Source of the DNA: Eucalyptus grandis
Lineage: Eukaryota; Streptophyta; Magnoliopsida; Myrtales; Myrtaceae
DNA: 64,000 bases
NCBI RefSeq assembly: GCF_016545825.1
Contig: NC_052621.1
Coordinates: 19,952,910 to 20,016,909 of the forward strand
Reading direction: 5' to 3'
The notes under the pieces are model-generated. The model ran no database searches, had not been told where the DNA came from, and worked only from the letters and a program-made list of their open reading frames with translations. This document shows positions 1-12,433 of this stretch, in pieces (position 1 is the first letter of the stretch; each line of letters starts with the position of its first letter). The position numbers and the translations under genes are program-made.

Positions 1-365
1 CTCTGGCCCCAGCAATCAATCTTGTCTTCATCAAATTGAGCCGTTACAGACAAAAAACTCCAACTCGCAAGAGGACCCAAATCGTGAACTGCAGACTTGA
101 TTTGGGGCCTAGGTTTCAAACAAAGAAGATGTCATTTGGGAAGGAGGAGAACGGAGCTACAAAGATGTGAAGAGAGAGAGAAGAAGAACGCAATGTAAAG
201 ACGTGAAGAGCGGGAGAGAAGAAATGACTTTTTTTTATAAGTAAACTATCCAAAACGAATTTTTTTGTAAATATTCAAGTCGAGTAGTTACAATAGCAAG
301 CTCAAGCTCAACTCACACACTTGATTATCGAAGCCTAACTTGTTCTCAATCCAATATCAAAATGT

Positions 366-1054
366 GGGAAAAATTGTGAGAAAAATCCTAAACCTATTGA
401 ATTTTTGTCAATTTTGTCCTAAACCTTTTGACCTAGTGCCAATTCAATCCTTTCGACTAATTTTAGTATATATTGCCGACGTGAACACCAACCAACCTAT
501 ATAGCACGGCCAGCACTAACGTAAACATTTTTTAATAATATTTTTCTATTTTTCTATTTGTGTTATTTTTCTTTTTTTTCTTTTTTTTCCTTTCTTCTTT
601 ATTTTGCCAATAGTCGGCCACGAGTCACCAACCATGCCTGAGTAGGCTGGTCTCACCTAGGCGAGGGTTGTCATCACCTACCATAGGCAAGGCTCCGCTG
701 GGCAAGCGCAAGACCCAATAAAGGCTCCCATCGCCCTAACCGAGGCTGACCCTCCCCTAACAGCCCACCTAGCCATGGCCAATGGCTATCACCAGCAAAA
801 GGAAGAAGAAAGAAAAGAAAAAAAATCATAAAAAATAATTAAAATATTAAAATATTATTTAAAATTGTCCATGTCAATACTAGTGATGCAACGTAGGTTG
901 GTCAATGTCTATATCAGCAATATCCGCCAAAATTAGCCTAAAAGACTGAATTAGCACATATCAAAAGGTTTATGGCAAAATTAGCACAATTAAAATATTT
1001 AGAACTATATTGGCACCAATGCAATAAGTTTAAGACTTTTATGACACTTTTCCC
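366..1054. mobile_element. MULE-like non-autonomous TIR element
   Basis: The two ends are long imperfect terminal inverted repeats of roughly 100 bp: the left end starts GGGAAAAATTG and the right end finishes CACTTTTCCC, and the inner sequences also match in inverted orientation (the left 'cctaaaccttttga' pairs with the right 'tcaaaaggttta'). Nine-base flanks TCAAAATGT (357-365) and TCAAAATAT (1055-1063) look like a target-site duplication with one mismatch. Long TIRs with a 9-bp duplication are typical of Mutator-like elements. The core (about 600-790) is GC-rich while the arms are AT-rich. There is no transposase ORF, so it must have been moved in trans. Confidence 0.75.
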
Positions 1055-1063
1055 TCAAAATAT

Positions 1064-2035
1064 GAGCTCTGACTAGACTCAAAATAAAATATCCAAACAC
1101 TAGAATTCTCACTCAATTATCATGGAGTTGAACAGGAACCCGAGCTCAATTTGAGTGCAATAAGCTCAAATATTTTTCTTTGTATTCATGTGTGAGGCTT
1201 AAAAATGTAATTTTAATTACATTTGTGTCTTTTCTCTAATCATTTGAAACAAAATAAATAATAGAAGCTTATTAGCTCGCGAGCCAGTCAAATATCAACA
1301 ACCTTAAAAACTCCACTCAACGGTACTTGAGTAGCTTGAGCTTAAATTTGACTCGAAATTATATGATTATTGAGCTAAGTACGAGCTACTCACTCGACTA
1401 TAGTCGGCTTCCTTTGTGCATGTTGTCCAAAATGAGTCGGTTAAAATCCTTGAAATTTGTCGGCCCAATTCATTACTCAAATAACTCAACATACTCTTTC
1501 AGCATTTCCTCATCGACTTCGCGTGTTGCTTCCTCGATTCCTTGAAGACGCCACACAACATTCGCCAGAGGAACGTGCTTTGTTCGCAAAACTTGCTCCC
1601 TCTGACCAATATTCGATTAGGATTCTCAATGTACAACACCGGTTCATCCATCTCATTATCCGTCACTCGATAGTCAAGTTCCTGTTCAAGCAAACGAAGT
1701 GCTTGTTTAGATAGAGTAACTATTCTTCCACATGCGGCCTCACAAAATATCCCACCCCAGTGTCTCCACAAAACCTATATATCCTCAAAAAGGGCAGTAC
1801 ATAGGCCCAATCACTATATAATATTGAGATAGAGCAGCACACTTGCATATGCAATATAGGCAGTCCAAGCAACGAATAGGCTTAGCGATCTACTGCACAT
1901 GCAAAGCGGGTGACACAAGCCCGATACCTCCTGTACACACACCTATATATATTCAACACTGGCAATAAAACAGAAGGATAACCAAACTTTTCCAATGCTG
2001 CACAGTCCATCCTGTAGTCCACAATACAAGGCCTC
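1064..2035. other. Intergenic, no gene seen
   Basis: AT-rich DNA with short ORFs only (for example at 1327-1545 and on the minus strand at 1499-1771). None resembles a known protein or has splice-site support. I see no RNA gene or intact mobile element here. Confidence 0.5.
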
Positions 2036-3245
2036 TGTTAACACCCAAGTTTACCCCCGGAAGCATGTGCTGGTCACGAAAAAGTTTTAAATGAAACGCC
2101 CCGTTTTGATTCGCGAAATCAATGAAAAGCATTTTTCGTGAAGGTTACTTGAGTTAAGCCCGGACAGGATTATAGGAGCTAAACTCAAAGTCGATGGCCG
2201 GAAAGTTAATTACCACGTGTCAGGCTATATGGATGATGTGCTGAATTTCAAGATTACAGAAGATTAGCACTGGAATTCGAACGAAAATAATTGCTATGAT
2301 AAATGTGAGTAGAAATAGGGAATGATTATTTGCTTTAAAGGGCAAGTTACACGAGCATTGTCGACAAGTCAAGGAGCAATACCTAAAGGAAAAGGATGTC
2401 TAGGGGAAAAGAAACAGGTGAAGATTGCAAAGACTAGTACCCAAGAAAAGACAATCGACTAAAGAACATCGGCTTCCTATAAATACCATAGTTTCTCCAC
2501 TAAGAAGGCCCCCCAACACAAAACACAACAATTACCTTTACTTTATCTTTACTCTACCTTCATTTTATCTTTACTCTATCGCATTTTAGTTGTAGCTTTC
2601 AGGATTCCCATCGTCGATTAGATTTCGGCGTGTATCTCTATCTGGTCCAATATCGTCGATTAAATTCCGGTATTGTTCCACAAAACTCAACGTCATCGAT
2701 TAGATTCCGACATCGTGTTTTCTATCTAGGAGTATTGCTATTGATTAGATTCTGGCTTTACGCCTAAGCAAGCTGTGACGTTGATTAAATTCCATCATAA
2801 TTTGGGTCCAAAGCATAGACTATGTAGCTATTTGCGTTCAAATTATGTCATTGATTAAATTCTAGCGTAATTTGTGCAAAGAAGCTATTCGTCTTTGAAT
2901 CATTTGCGCATAAGTTGTGAGGGCTATATGTACAAGTTGAGAATAAAACTCCCTTTTTGCATTTGATATTCTCTATCCAAACTCAATACAAAATCTGAAT
3001 CTCCTATAATAAAACCAAAACATAGCGTTTGGTGAAAGGTTATTCACGGGAATCAAAACCGATGAAACAGCCTCCAAAAGACGTATCAACTCTTAAATTT
3101 GTCTAACCCGGGGATATGGAACTCAAATTGTAACGGGAACGATAGTCTACGTCATAGAAGTATTTCTATAACGATATATACAACCAGTTTATCGAATAAG
3201 ACACGTACATTGACTTTCTTGTGTTAAATCTTTGACTCGTAACAA
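2036..3245 (+). repeat. LTR-like repeat with periodic motif array (copy 1)
   Basis: The stretch begins TGTTAACACCC and ends near ACTCGTAACA, so it is bounded by short inverted TGTTA/TAACA. It carries a TATA-like CTATAAATACC at about 2477, then a leader in which a motif of the form TTGATTAAATTCCGG recurs at 2613, 2655, 2695, 2740, 2780 and 2850 (spacings 42, 40, 45, 40 and 70). A TATA box followed by a leader suits an LTR (U3-R-U5), probably a solo LTR since no gag or pol is seen. I found no clear target duplication, so the outer boundaries are tentative. A related copy lies inverted near 43.85-44.21 kb. Confidence 0.5.
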
Positions 3246-5044
3246 AAAAGTACTGAAAATATTAATGAGTGAGCGAACATTAGCTCAATTAAGAAAACTT
3301 CCATGTTTAGAGCAGAAAAGCAAACCTTAATAAACTCCTCTCGCATTGATAGATTTTTGCTCGGTGTGACAAAATTGGGAAGTTACTGAAGATGAGGTGA
3401 CAGGCAAGGCATGACTCCCTGACGATGAGCAAGGATTGGAATGAAGCTTAATGCCTTGATAGAGACAAAGTTGTTGACGTGAAGGAAACAAAGAAGAAGA
3501 TGGTCGCAACAGATACAATGATTGAGACCAACGGCGGGAAGAATTGGTGATTATATTAGAAACATTCTAGGATCTTCAAGAAAGAGGAAGAGATAATTAA
3601 TAAAGATTACGTCTTTACTTTATTGACTTACCTTTACACTTTATTAAGGAAGGTACTAATACCTAAGCAATATGCACAAGAAAGGAAATAATCTAATCTA
3701 ACAATAAAATTAGCTATCTTAAAAATTAACAAAATATTAAATAATCTCACTAATATCTAATAATATCTCTAAAAGTACTCTTAATAGGGAATTCTCTAAT
3801 ATTCATTAAAATATACACCTAATCATGCCTTCAATATGGCAACAATAGAGGACTAAGGTCCTAGATCGATAGCAATACAAACCGAAGTCCCAATTTAGCT
3901 TCCCTCAACAGGGGCATTGCTCAATGAGTTGAGTGGGTAGCCAAGGTCCGGTAAAAGTATACGTGGCATAAATTAATTAGAGACATTTGCATATATTCAT
4001 CAACCCCAATTCATGCCAATTCAATTAAGTTCCAACTCCATTCGATTCATATGCCTGTGCCATTCAAATCAAGACGATCAACAAGTGAAGCATCATGTCA
4101 CGGGGAATATAAATAAGGAATATGGACTCTATCGTACTAAAATTGAATGCAGCTGATTTTTCCATTCAATAGACATAAATTGATGTGTCAAACTTATGAA
4201 ACCATCAACCTCCCTCACTTGTCCTCGGATCCCCTGACTGAGGCAAAAGCCTCATGAATCTGAGATGCGTTGATCAAAAACTTGCTGATTGAACTAAGCT
4301 TTGATCAGAAGCCGTGCAAATTTCGGAGCTGTGGCGTCCTAGTAAAGGCAAGAACCTAGTAAATTGGGCTCTTTTTCTTAAGAAATTCTCTTAAACAGGA
4401 GACTTGCCAGAAGAGAACAAGAGGAAAACAAAAGCTAAGGTGCAAAATAAACAATCTGAAAAATATGCTTCTATTACTTGTACCTCTAAGAAAAATTAGT
4501 CAACCGAAGATTTATTCATTATCATTAGAGTATTTTAGAGATAGAAGGAAGCAAACGAGCATTAATAGATTTCATAGCATGTCAATACTAAAAGATTAGG
4601 AGCCTGCTGGGATGATCAACAAGAACAGCCCCGTCTAGGCTCGAGAGGCCCGAAAACTAAGTGGTCAAACTTAGGCAATGTCCTTACACAAGAGCTCAGC
4701 CTATCCAATTTTGGCCTAGGCCTGCTAGGCCTGAATTTTTTGTTAGACTTTAAATTGCGTGAATAAGTTATCATGTTTATATGTTTTATTAATTATATGT
4801 ATATAAATTATATATAAAAAGTTTGGTTCTTGGGAAATACATTAAGCCACCCCTAAAACTAAGGGAAACTTAGGCAATGTCCTTACACAAGAGCCTCCCC
4901 ACCCCGTCGCATGCCCATTCTTAGCTTTGCCTCCACTATTCTATAAGATAGCCTGGAAAACTCTCTTCTTTTTTCTAATGTTTGAGAACTTAAAATTTCC
5001 GAATTTTTCTTGCTCTAAAATCAAGTTCGTAAAAGTTGGTTTCT
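3246..5044. other. Intergenic, no gene seen
   Basis: AT-rich sequence with only short random ORFs (for example minus 3327-3518). Two nearly identical phrases, 'gtccttacacaagagc' near 4680 and near 4878, indicate a small local duplication. Nothing else could be identified. Confidence 0.5.
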
Positions 5045-5240
5045 TGTGCACTCATGTGGGACTGACCAAGTGATGAGGGTGCTTTCATGCTTTCGGCTTG
5101 GAAACCGATGGTTGAAATTTCGATTCTTGCCCTACGCAACTCGGATATGAATGTGGACCTCTAGCGGTGGTGGGTTTGTTATGTTGGCTCCACTCTAGAT
5201 AGCCAGTTGACTACAGTCGTGCCTTCGAGTCATTGAAAAA
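5045..5240 (+). mobile_element. Degenerate tRNA-derived SINE
   Basis: An A-box-like stretch (GACCAAGTGATGAGGGTG) is followed at tRNA spacing by a B-box-like stretch (GGTTGAAATTTCGATTC). The body downstream contains GGTGGTGGGT and CAGTTGACTACAG, which recur in similar order in the SINE at about 44.5-44.75 kb. It therefore looks like an older copy of that family. No clean poly(A) tail or target duplication is visible and the ends are approximate. Confidence 0.45.
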
Positions 5241-7006
5241 TTCAATAAGAAGATCTGGCAATAGTTTCCAGGGACCATTTCATAGGAAAGTAGTTGTATA
5301 GTTTCCAGCAGAACTGGGAAAACATCATCACGTGCCGCTCACTCCAGGCAACTACTGATTGGAAGGAGGGGCTCACCGCCACCTATAAACTCACCCTTGC
5401 ATGTGCATGCTTTCGCTTTCCATGGAAGACTAAAAAGTCGAGATGACCCGAGGCCCCCACCATGCATCAAAGAAGCAAGCGATGCAGTGAAACATCGCAA
5501 AACTCGTACACACATGCACACAAGGTTCCACCCACTCGAAGGGAAATAGATCGACACACTAACTTAAAGAAACCAAACACAGAGACAACGAAGAAATTGC
5601 GAACGGGCCAAAAGCCGCGTCGAAGAAGACCGAGCATGCAAATAGAGAATGGCCTGGGGCCGCTGCCTGGTCACCCTCGATTCCCCGCCGATAAACCTGG
5701 GAAGCGCCTTTCTCCTTTACCCTCTCCTTTCGAATCTTATTATGGCGACAAGTTGGTACATACCGAATAGGCACTTCCATTCCGAACCCCTGAGAGATTA
5801 TAATGCGATGTCACGGTCCATATCGCACAAGGCATGCAATCTCCTGAGCTGCACTCAACTCTACCAAAGCCGGCCACGCTCAAACCAATCAGAGAGGCGG
5901 CTCATGGCCACATTACTCGATTTTTATAAATCCACTAGTTAGCCATCCATCCGTTTAACCCAATCATGCGCGCAGCAAAAGCCTCTTTGCCTTTTTCTTG
6001 CCCCTCCTCTCCGCAATCGCTTATTCTAATAGCGACATACGCCGCCGTATCTCTTCACGACGTCGCGTCTTCCTCGGACGCAACTGGTCGAAAGCTGATG
6101 ATTTGCAGTTGGACATGTAACTAGATCACACTTGAAAAAGAAGGCATATGATTAAAGGGAGGCCTTTTCATGTGGATGGGGAGAAAAAAGGATGGAGGAG
6201 ATTTAGTGGAGATAGAGTCATACCCAATTACTCCCACCCCATGTAACAAAGAAAAACTTTTTGCGATTTATTTAATTTATTTATTTCTGCCTTTTTCAGG
6301 AGTAGTTGTTGAAAAGGGCCATCACTTAAATGTGTGCAAATGTGAAGGAGGTCTCATGCATTTGGGGGTCCATGTTGTCTGCCAAAAGCAGAGAAAAAAG
6401 GAAAACCCAAAATACGTAATTAAGAAGAAAATGAAAGGAATGAATGGAAGTGCTTTGTTTGGGTGGAGATTGTCAATGATCACTATCATGGAGCCACCCC
6501 ACACTAACCGGTCAATTCCAGAACATCATATGAAACGAGCCCTTTGCTTGCCCAATCGATTATGGTCTCTGTAGAACTAGATTAGATTGAGATCAATCGC
6601 CCCCCAAGATAAGAGAGAGAGAGAGAGAGAGAGATGAGACAGAGACAGGGAGAGAGGGAGGGAGGGAGGGAGGAGAAAGTGAAGTTTGGGCAAGGCAAAC
6701 TCTTGATGGTAACTTTGCACTTTTCTGTAATCAATCATGTGAACAGTCCTATGTTGACTTGGCTTCTTTGATGGAGTGGTGAGAACACAAGCCATCATGA
6801 CAGCTCTGTTCCCCATTACTTATTGCCACCGATTTGGCCCCCCGACTCCTCATTAACATCCTCAGCTCATTAAGGAAGTATGTATGAACTCGCCCGAGTT
6901 CGGAAAGTTCAGGAGAGCTTTTAGATTTTTCGGAGGCGGCATGGATTTGTAGGTGGCACGTCAAACCCCCTTCATTAACACGGTCTAGAACTTACCACCA
7001 TAATCT
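5241..7006. other. Intergenic, microsatellites only
   Basis: Contains several short overlapping ORFs on both strands (5339-6816), none recognisable. A (GA)n tract lies at about 6613-6634, followed by GGGA repeats. A block of moderately high GC at 5400-6100 has no coherent coding signal that I can support. Confidence 0.45.
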
Positions 7007-7516
7007 TAGGGAAGTTATCCAAAAACTTAAACCTATTACACTTTTATTAATTAAATTATAAACCTTTCAATTTTATTAATTGAGTCATAAATATTTTCAC
7101 TTTTTACTAGTTAAGTCCATCCAATCAAATTTGGCTGAAAATCGTTAACGGGCACGTCGGTAATATCATGTACGACGGACATTGCTTAATATAGACAAAT
7201 TTTAATATTATTTTAATATTCTTTGAATTTTTGTTTTTCTTTTTATTATTTCTTTATTATTTATTTTACCAAAAAAGGAAAAAAATGGGAAAAAAAGAAG
7301 AAAGAAAAGAACAAAAAATGATATAATTAATTAAAAAATCGAAAAGAAATTAATATATTATTAAAAATTAACTATGTCGACACAACACCTGGTTGTTTTA
7401 CATGACACCGCTAATGTCCACGTTAGAAATCGACTGGATTGACTCAATTGGCAAAATATGAAAATGACTATAATTGAATTGACAAAATTAAAAGATTTAA
7501 AAGATAATTTTCCCTA
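7007..7516. mobile_element. MULE-like MITE with long TIRs
   Basis: The left end TAGGGAAGTTATCC and the right end ATAATTTTCCCTA are inverted repeats, and pairing continues inward for about 80 bases (left 'ttaattgagtcat' against right 'gactcaattggc'). The flanks CCATAATCT and ATAATCTTT share ATAATCT, consistent with a slightly decayed target duplication. There is no coding capacity. The end sequence GGGAA...TTCCC is like that of the 366-1054 element, so the two may belong to one superfamily. Confidence 0.6.
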
Positions 7517-7525
7517 ATAATCTTT

Positions 7526-9338
7526 TGGCACATTTCTTGATTGTCATATTTTGCACTGTCGAAAAAAAATAAATAAATAAAATAAAATATTTTGCACTGT
7601 CGGCTGACCGAATGCACGTGGAAAACTACCGCATCATACTTCAACCTCGCACGCATCAGATCTCATTTGCGGCCACACAGCAAATTATCGAAAAGCGGCC
7701 GGCTAATATACTAATCGCGCATTCGGCTGTCCCGTCCTGCTCAATTAAAGAACGATATGACATGCGGTAACTATTGAATATAACCCCTCTCTCCATATCC
7801 CCCCACTACGCATCCACCAATGCACGAACAGGGGGGGGTCGCATCATCTGCTTGCGAGCTCACCGAAAAAGCATCGACGTGATATGGGGATGAACGCAAA
7901 GTCCGGACGCGATGATCAAAGATCGGTGCATAAATCCAAACCCCTACGGCCACGCATGCGAGTCCACATCATCCGACTTAAGGGCAAACACGACCCGAAA
8001 ACAAGAATTCTCATAGACCTTCTTCCTTAGATATTATGCCAGCTCCCACCCTGTTTCGACCATTCAATTCGAACCACCAACGGTCGGTCTCGGCAGGACA
8101 GTTATTTACTCGATTCAGCACAGGCAAAGGTCCAAGCCATCCGGCGGGTTGCATGGTCTTGGCTTACGATCATTACGTACGGCTTGGGGATTCCACGCCG
8201 CGTTCGTTGCATCAATAAGACTCGACGCTTGCTTGGGCCGACTGGTAAGACGCGTTCGAACTAATCAAAAAAGAGGCGTGAGCAGCTATGAGGTAAGGTC
8301 TGCCCCGGGCTCAATACTTAGGGACATTACCCGAGATATTAGCACATCAGCTGATGACGAGTTCAAATGCGAAAATATTTAGGAGATTTTTGTGGGATCA
8401 CAATCAATTATTCAAAAAATGTAATATGTTATATGAATACGTGATTTATTATTTAAATATTCAAACATTACTTCTCATATTTAGTCTGGTCATTTTGCTT
8501 AGTACCAAATATGGAAATTTGATTGGCGAAGCAAACGGAGTTTACAAAGATTTGAACTCTATACTTTTAACTCTAATACCATTGAGATAATGTGGGATCA
8601 TTATCGACAATTTGTCATGGTTTTATAAAAATCTCACAATATCCATCGAGTTGTAAGGTTTAACATGTTAGAGAAATCGATTTCATTCGATTTTAATTAG
8701 CGGGTTCGCGAGGTTTAGTGAGGCATTTCACGGGTCCAGGATTCAACTGTGAAGAGTTTTGGAACTTGTGCAGTGGCGGATAAACACTACGTCGGGTTAC
8801 CCACCATTTAAGAGTCGTGAAAAAGGTCTCCACAATTTTATAAATAAATAAATCATTTTTAGGGAGAGATATCGACGTCGGATCAATCGACCAAAATGCG
8901 TATACGCATCAAGCTATGAGGCCGGGTTACTCATCATTCGCACCACCACATCGCTAGTCACTATGCGCCTGCAACTAGCTCTCGCATGCATGAATTGACT
9001 AGCTCTTGCATGCATGAATTTCAACTATACCGACCAATTAATAAAAGTCGTGAGACAGCAATTTCAAGGAATGGATCAAAAAGTCGGAAGAACTCTAGCA
9101 GCTAGGAAGCTAGTGGTCATTTCCAAATCGGGGTTTTGACAAATCCTCCATTGAGGTCTTCCAAGTTGATATCTTAATTGACATCTTCCTTCTGGATTTA
9201 TCTTGAATAGGGATCCTTGAATTAAACTTTAAAAAAAAAATGAAATTTTCTTTTTTTAAGCTATACAAACAATTATTTTTAAACAATATTTTTAAAATTA
9301 TTTATTTTACTCAAAATAAACACATATGTAATATAAAA
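7526..9338. other. Intergenic with one short tandem duplication
   Basis: No gene recognised; ORFs at 7771-8590 are short and unsupported. A 24-base unit is duplicated in tandem at 8974-8997 and 8998-9021 (ACTAGCTCTCGCATGCATGA and so on, with two base differences). Each unit carries GCATGCATG, a core like that of plant RY elements, but no gene start lies nearby to give it meaning. Confidence 0.5.
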
Positions 9339-9745
9339 AGAATGGTTAATGCCACGAAAAAAATCAAACTAGTACATTTATGACAAATTTATTCTAAACC
9401 AATTTTTTTACTAGCAAAAAACTCCAAATTATATACAATTAACAAATTCTACCGAAAATCTCAAATTGGTATATTTGTAACAAATTTATTTTTCATTAAC
9501 TTTCGCTAAATTGGATTAATACCCCGAAAAACCAAAAATTAGTACACCTATAATAAATTAAGAGTAAAACACTAAACTAATACACCATTTAACTTTCATA
9601 TGTCATCCAACTCAACAATCTGACAATAAAATTTAGTAAAGATTAATGGAGAGTAAAATTGTTACAGATCTACCGGTCAAAAACTTTTAATTTTGTGTAA
9701 ATTTATCATTTTTTGTAATATTAACTTCAAAACAAATTAGATTTT
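9339..9745. mobile_element. AT-rich TIR element, family A (copy 1)
   Basis: Phrases of the type 'actagtacatttatgacaaa' followed by 'tttattctaaacc' recur here, and again at 30925-31360 and 41305-41560. The opposite end carries inverted counterparts. This looks like a MITE with long, decayed TIRs. It has no ORF of note. Boundaries are approximate. Confidence 0.45.
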
Positions 9746-10204
9746 TGTTTGCTTTTTTTTTTTTCCTTCTTTTCTCTTCATTTAATATGAAGGTGAAATT
9801 GAGCCCACCAAATCGAGCCTCGGCTCCCCAAGAATGCAAAATATGGTCCCGGCAGAACATGTGAAGATTTCCATGTTTCCCATGATAATGTCTTCAGAAA
9901 AAAACTGTGCAAGCCTATCAAGATGGCCCCTACATGAAAGCGCCTCTAATTATTGTATTTGTTTCTTTCCTAAAAGAAAAATATACAGAATTTATTCATT
10001 GGCAAAAGATTAAAAAAAAAAAAAAAGATTGCTCAAGTGATAATATGAACATAATATCACGTGAAGTCTTAGGGCATGTTCGTTTAGATATATAAAAAGC
10101 GATAAGGCAACTTTTGCATTGTAGTTAAATTTCACTTATTATTCGAATCTATATGTTAAAATATTGCGAAAGTTTCAGATATTTAAATAAAAAAATCAAT
10201 ATAC

Positions 10205-10630
10205 ATGCACAACCAAATTTGGAAAAACAAAACAAAATAAACAAATGTGCCAAAAGTCGTCAAATTTGTCATAAAAGTGCAATCACATCTTACGACTATA
10301 GAAAATGCAATTAAATCATAAAATTTACCAAGTTTGTGCAATTAAGTACTTTCATTAGCTACATCCACTTTAGTGACGAAAAACATCTACAATGTAATGG
10401 GCGACGACTCTATATAATGGGTTCAAATCATCAAATTTGTATTAGCCTTTTTTTCCTTTTCATAATGTAGCGCCACATCTGTTCTCACGTCTGTTCTATG
10501 TACCACATCTGTTCTACGTACATTGAGATATATAATGCCACATCAGTACTTTTCCATCACTCAAGCAGGAGGTACTTAATTGCAACAATTTCACAAATCC
10601 TTTTTAACCTCAATTATACATTTCGAAAGA
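10205..10630. mobile_element. AT-rich inverted-repeat element
   Basis: The left portion includes 'gtgcaattaagtactttc'. The right portion includes 'aggtacttaattgcaac', which is its inverted counterpart. Flanking sequence continues to pair weakly outward. It is interpreted as a MITE; no target duplication was recognised and the boundaries are approximate. Confidence 0.4.
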
Positions 10631-12100
10631 TTTAGAAGTCGATTTCAATTAAGGTAAAAAAAACCAAATACCAAATATAGGCGAGCGGGTTCGATTCTAA
10701 CACCGAGGGTACAGTACTTGGAGATCGGATCCCAGGAAGTGAAAATTTCTTTGGCACATCGCGCCTAATCCCGACGCAGGTCACGGCTCGACCCGGTCGC
10801 AGGAAAAAGCTGACAAGAGAAAAAGCACCGCCACCACCACCACCACCACCACCGTCCTGAGAAACCAAAATGCGACAGGGACAGACGCTGGCATCTTTTC
10901 TCCAACCTCCCACCCCACCCCCGTCTTGCACGAAAACGCACAAGAACCTCTACCGCCTAGCCCCCCGACTGTGCAATTTACCCCGGCAATGGAAAAAGCA
11001 AAGAGGGGGGGAGCGCGCTCTTCTTTTTCAGCGTCGTCGTCGTCATCATCATGAAGATTATAGCCAGAGAGGTGAGGACAGCCCCATCAAAGGGCCTGCT
11101 TTGATGTCGTGCTTTCGGGGCTCATCCGATCGCGCCCTCCCCCCCGTTGCCGCAAATGGAAATGTAATAATCATCGGTTTGGTAAAGATTCACTTTCGCG
11201 AATTATTGCCTCCTCCGGCTCTCTTTCGGGTTAAAAGATGGCTGCTTAAAGCGTACCGTCGCCTCGCAGCTGTAGGTTGGGATGAAAGGCGAAGGGGAGT
11301 GGATGACAGGCAGAGAGACCACGCGGATTTCGTCGACTCCCGGAACCCAGTACCTCCCGTTGAGTGGTGTCCAGGAGGCTATGAATTTGTACTGCTGTTT
11401 TTCATTTTGGGTTTCAATGGGATCTTCTGCTGTTGATGCTGAACCAGGGTACAAGAATTCGATGAAATTGCCATATATGCTTAGAAGTTTTACATAAATT
11501 AGAAATTTCTGCGATACGCGAGAGCTCTAGTGAATCGTTCATCTCCTGGACTTATGTTCTAAGAAGAAGGGTGGGTTAAGCGGTGCTTATGATGCTTCGG
11601 TTTCCTTATGTCCTAGTTCTGCTAATCATCATCATCATCATCCATAGGGCTATATGCTTCTGCCATCTGACTTCCACCATCACTCACTCAAAACTCGATT
11701 CGGTCATCGTTCAGTCCCAACTCCATTACAATTAGAACTCGTGGACGAATGAACGAATGCTGGAAGTCGTTCTCCCTTGTCAATTGCAACACCAGCCCAA
11801 GTTCAAGAGTCACCATCCCTTCCTCTCGGTTCTGTACCATCATGTCACCTCATTATCTGCACCTCTCGTTAAGCTCCCAGGACAGCTTCTCACGCCCACA
11901 ATCCGCGGGTTGCCCTTCCAATCTTCAACAAAAAAAACTTATCTCCTGTTTCCTGATCAATTAAGCATATACGCAATCGCACGTAGGCATATAACAAACG
12001 TTTATCGCTCATGGTCTGGCAACCAATTCGAGTAATGAAAACCAGCAAACAAATTCGCCACACAAGAAGTGACGAAAGCGAAAAACCAAGGTCTGGCAGC
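10631..12100. other. Intergenic, gene-like composition but no gene assigned
   Basis: This stretch is richer in GC than its surroundings and has an open frame of 188 codons at 10870-11436 on the plus strand, with overlapping ORFs on the other strand. The predicted peptide is low in complexity (Arg/His/Pro runs), matches nothing I recognise, and has no visible splice structure. It could be a transcribed noncoding region, but nothing in the sequence proves this. It lies 3' of the DELLA gene. Confidence 0.4.
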
Positions 12101-12433
12101 GAGAATCGTCGTCGTCATCATTTTATTCCAGAAGCTAAATGCAGAGGATACACATTCGCATTCATCCAACCTTGAGTAGAGCCCAAAGGTCTAACCAAAA
12201 TCAAAATTCATGAAATAAATCAATAAGGAAGATTTGGAAGATCTTGCAGAAGACTACACAGAGGCAAAAAACAAGAAGTGGAACTACACGCTCTGAGGTT
12301 GTTTCGTAGCCTCTCTTCTCTTAGTACCTTCCCAACTCAGGCAAAGCACTTCCATTCACTGATCATCTAAGGGGTCCAACCGACAACAGGGTCTATCTCG
12401 ATTTCGACCAAACTCAACCGAACGACAGTTGAT
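12101..12433 (-). terminator. DELLA gene 3'UTR with poly(A) signal
   Basis: Downstream of the DELLA stop codon on the minus strand, an AATAAA hexamer (read as TTTATT at about 12122-12127 on the plus strand) lies about 310 bases past the stop, a plausible polyadenylation signal. The exact cleavage site cannot be seen. Confidence 0.4.

Noticed and set aside
2613..2865. CRISPR array
   Set aside because: Spacing of the motif is fairly regular, but the repeats are short and degenerate, no cas genes are present, and the window is a plant nuclear genome. An LTR leader fits better.
10870..11436. 188-codon open frame as a protein-coding gene
   Set aside because: Low-complexity composition, no recognised motif, several overlapping frames on both strands and no splice or conservation evidence.
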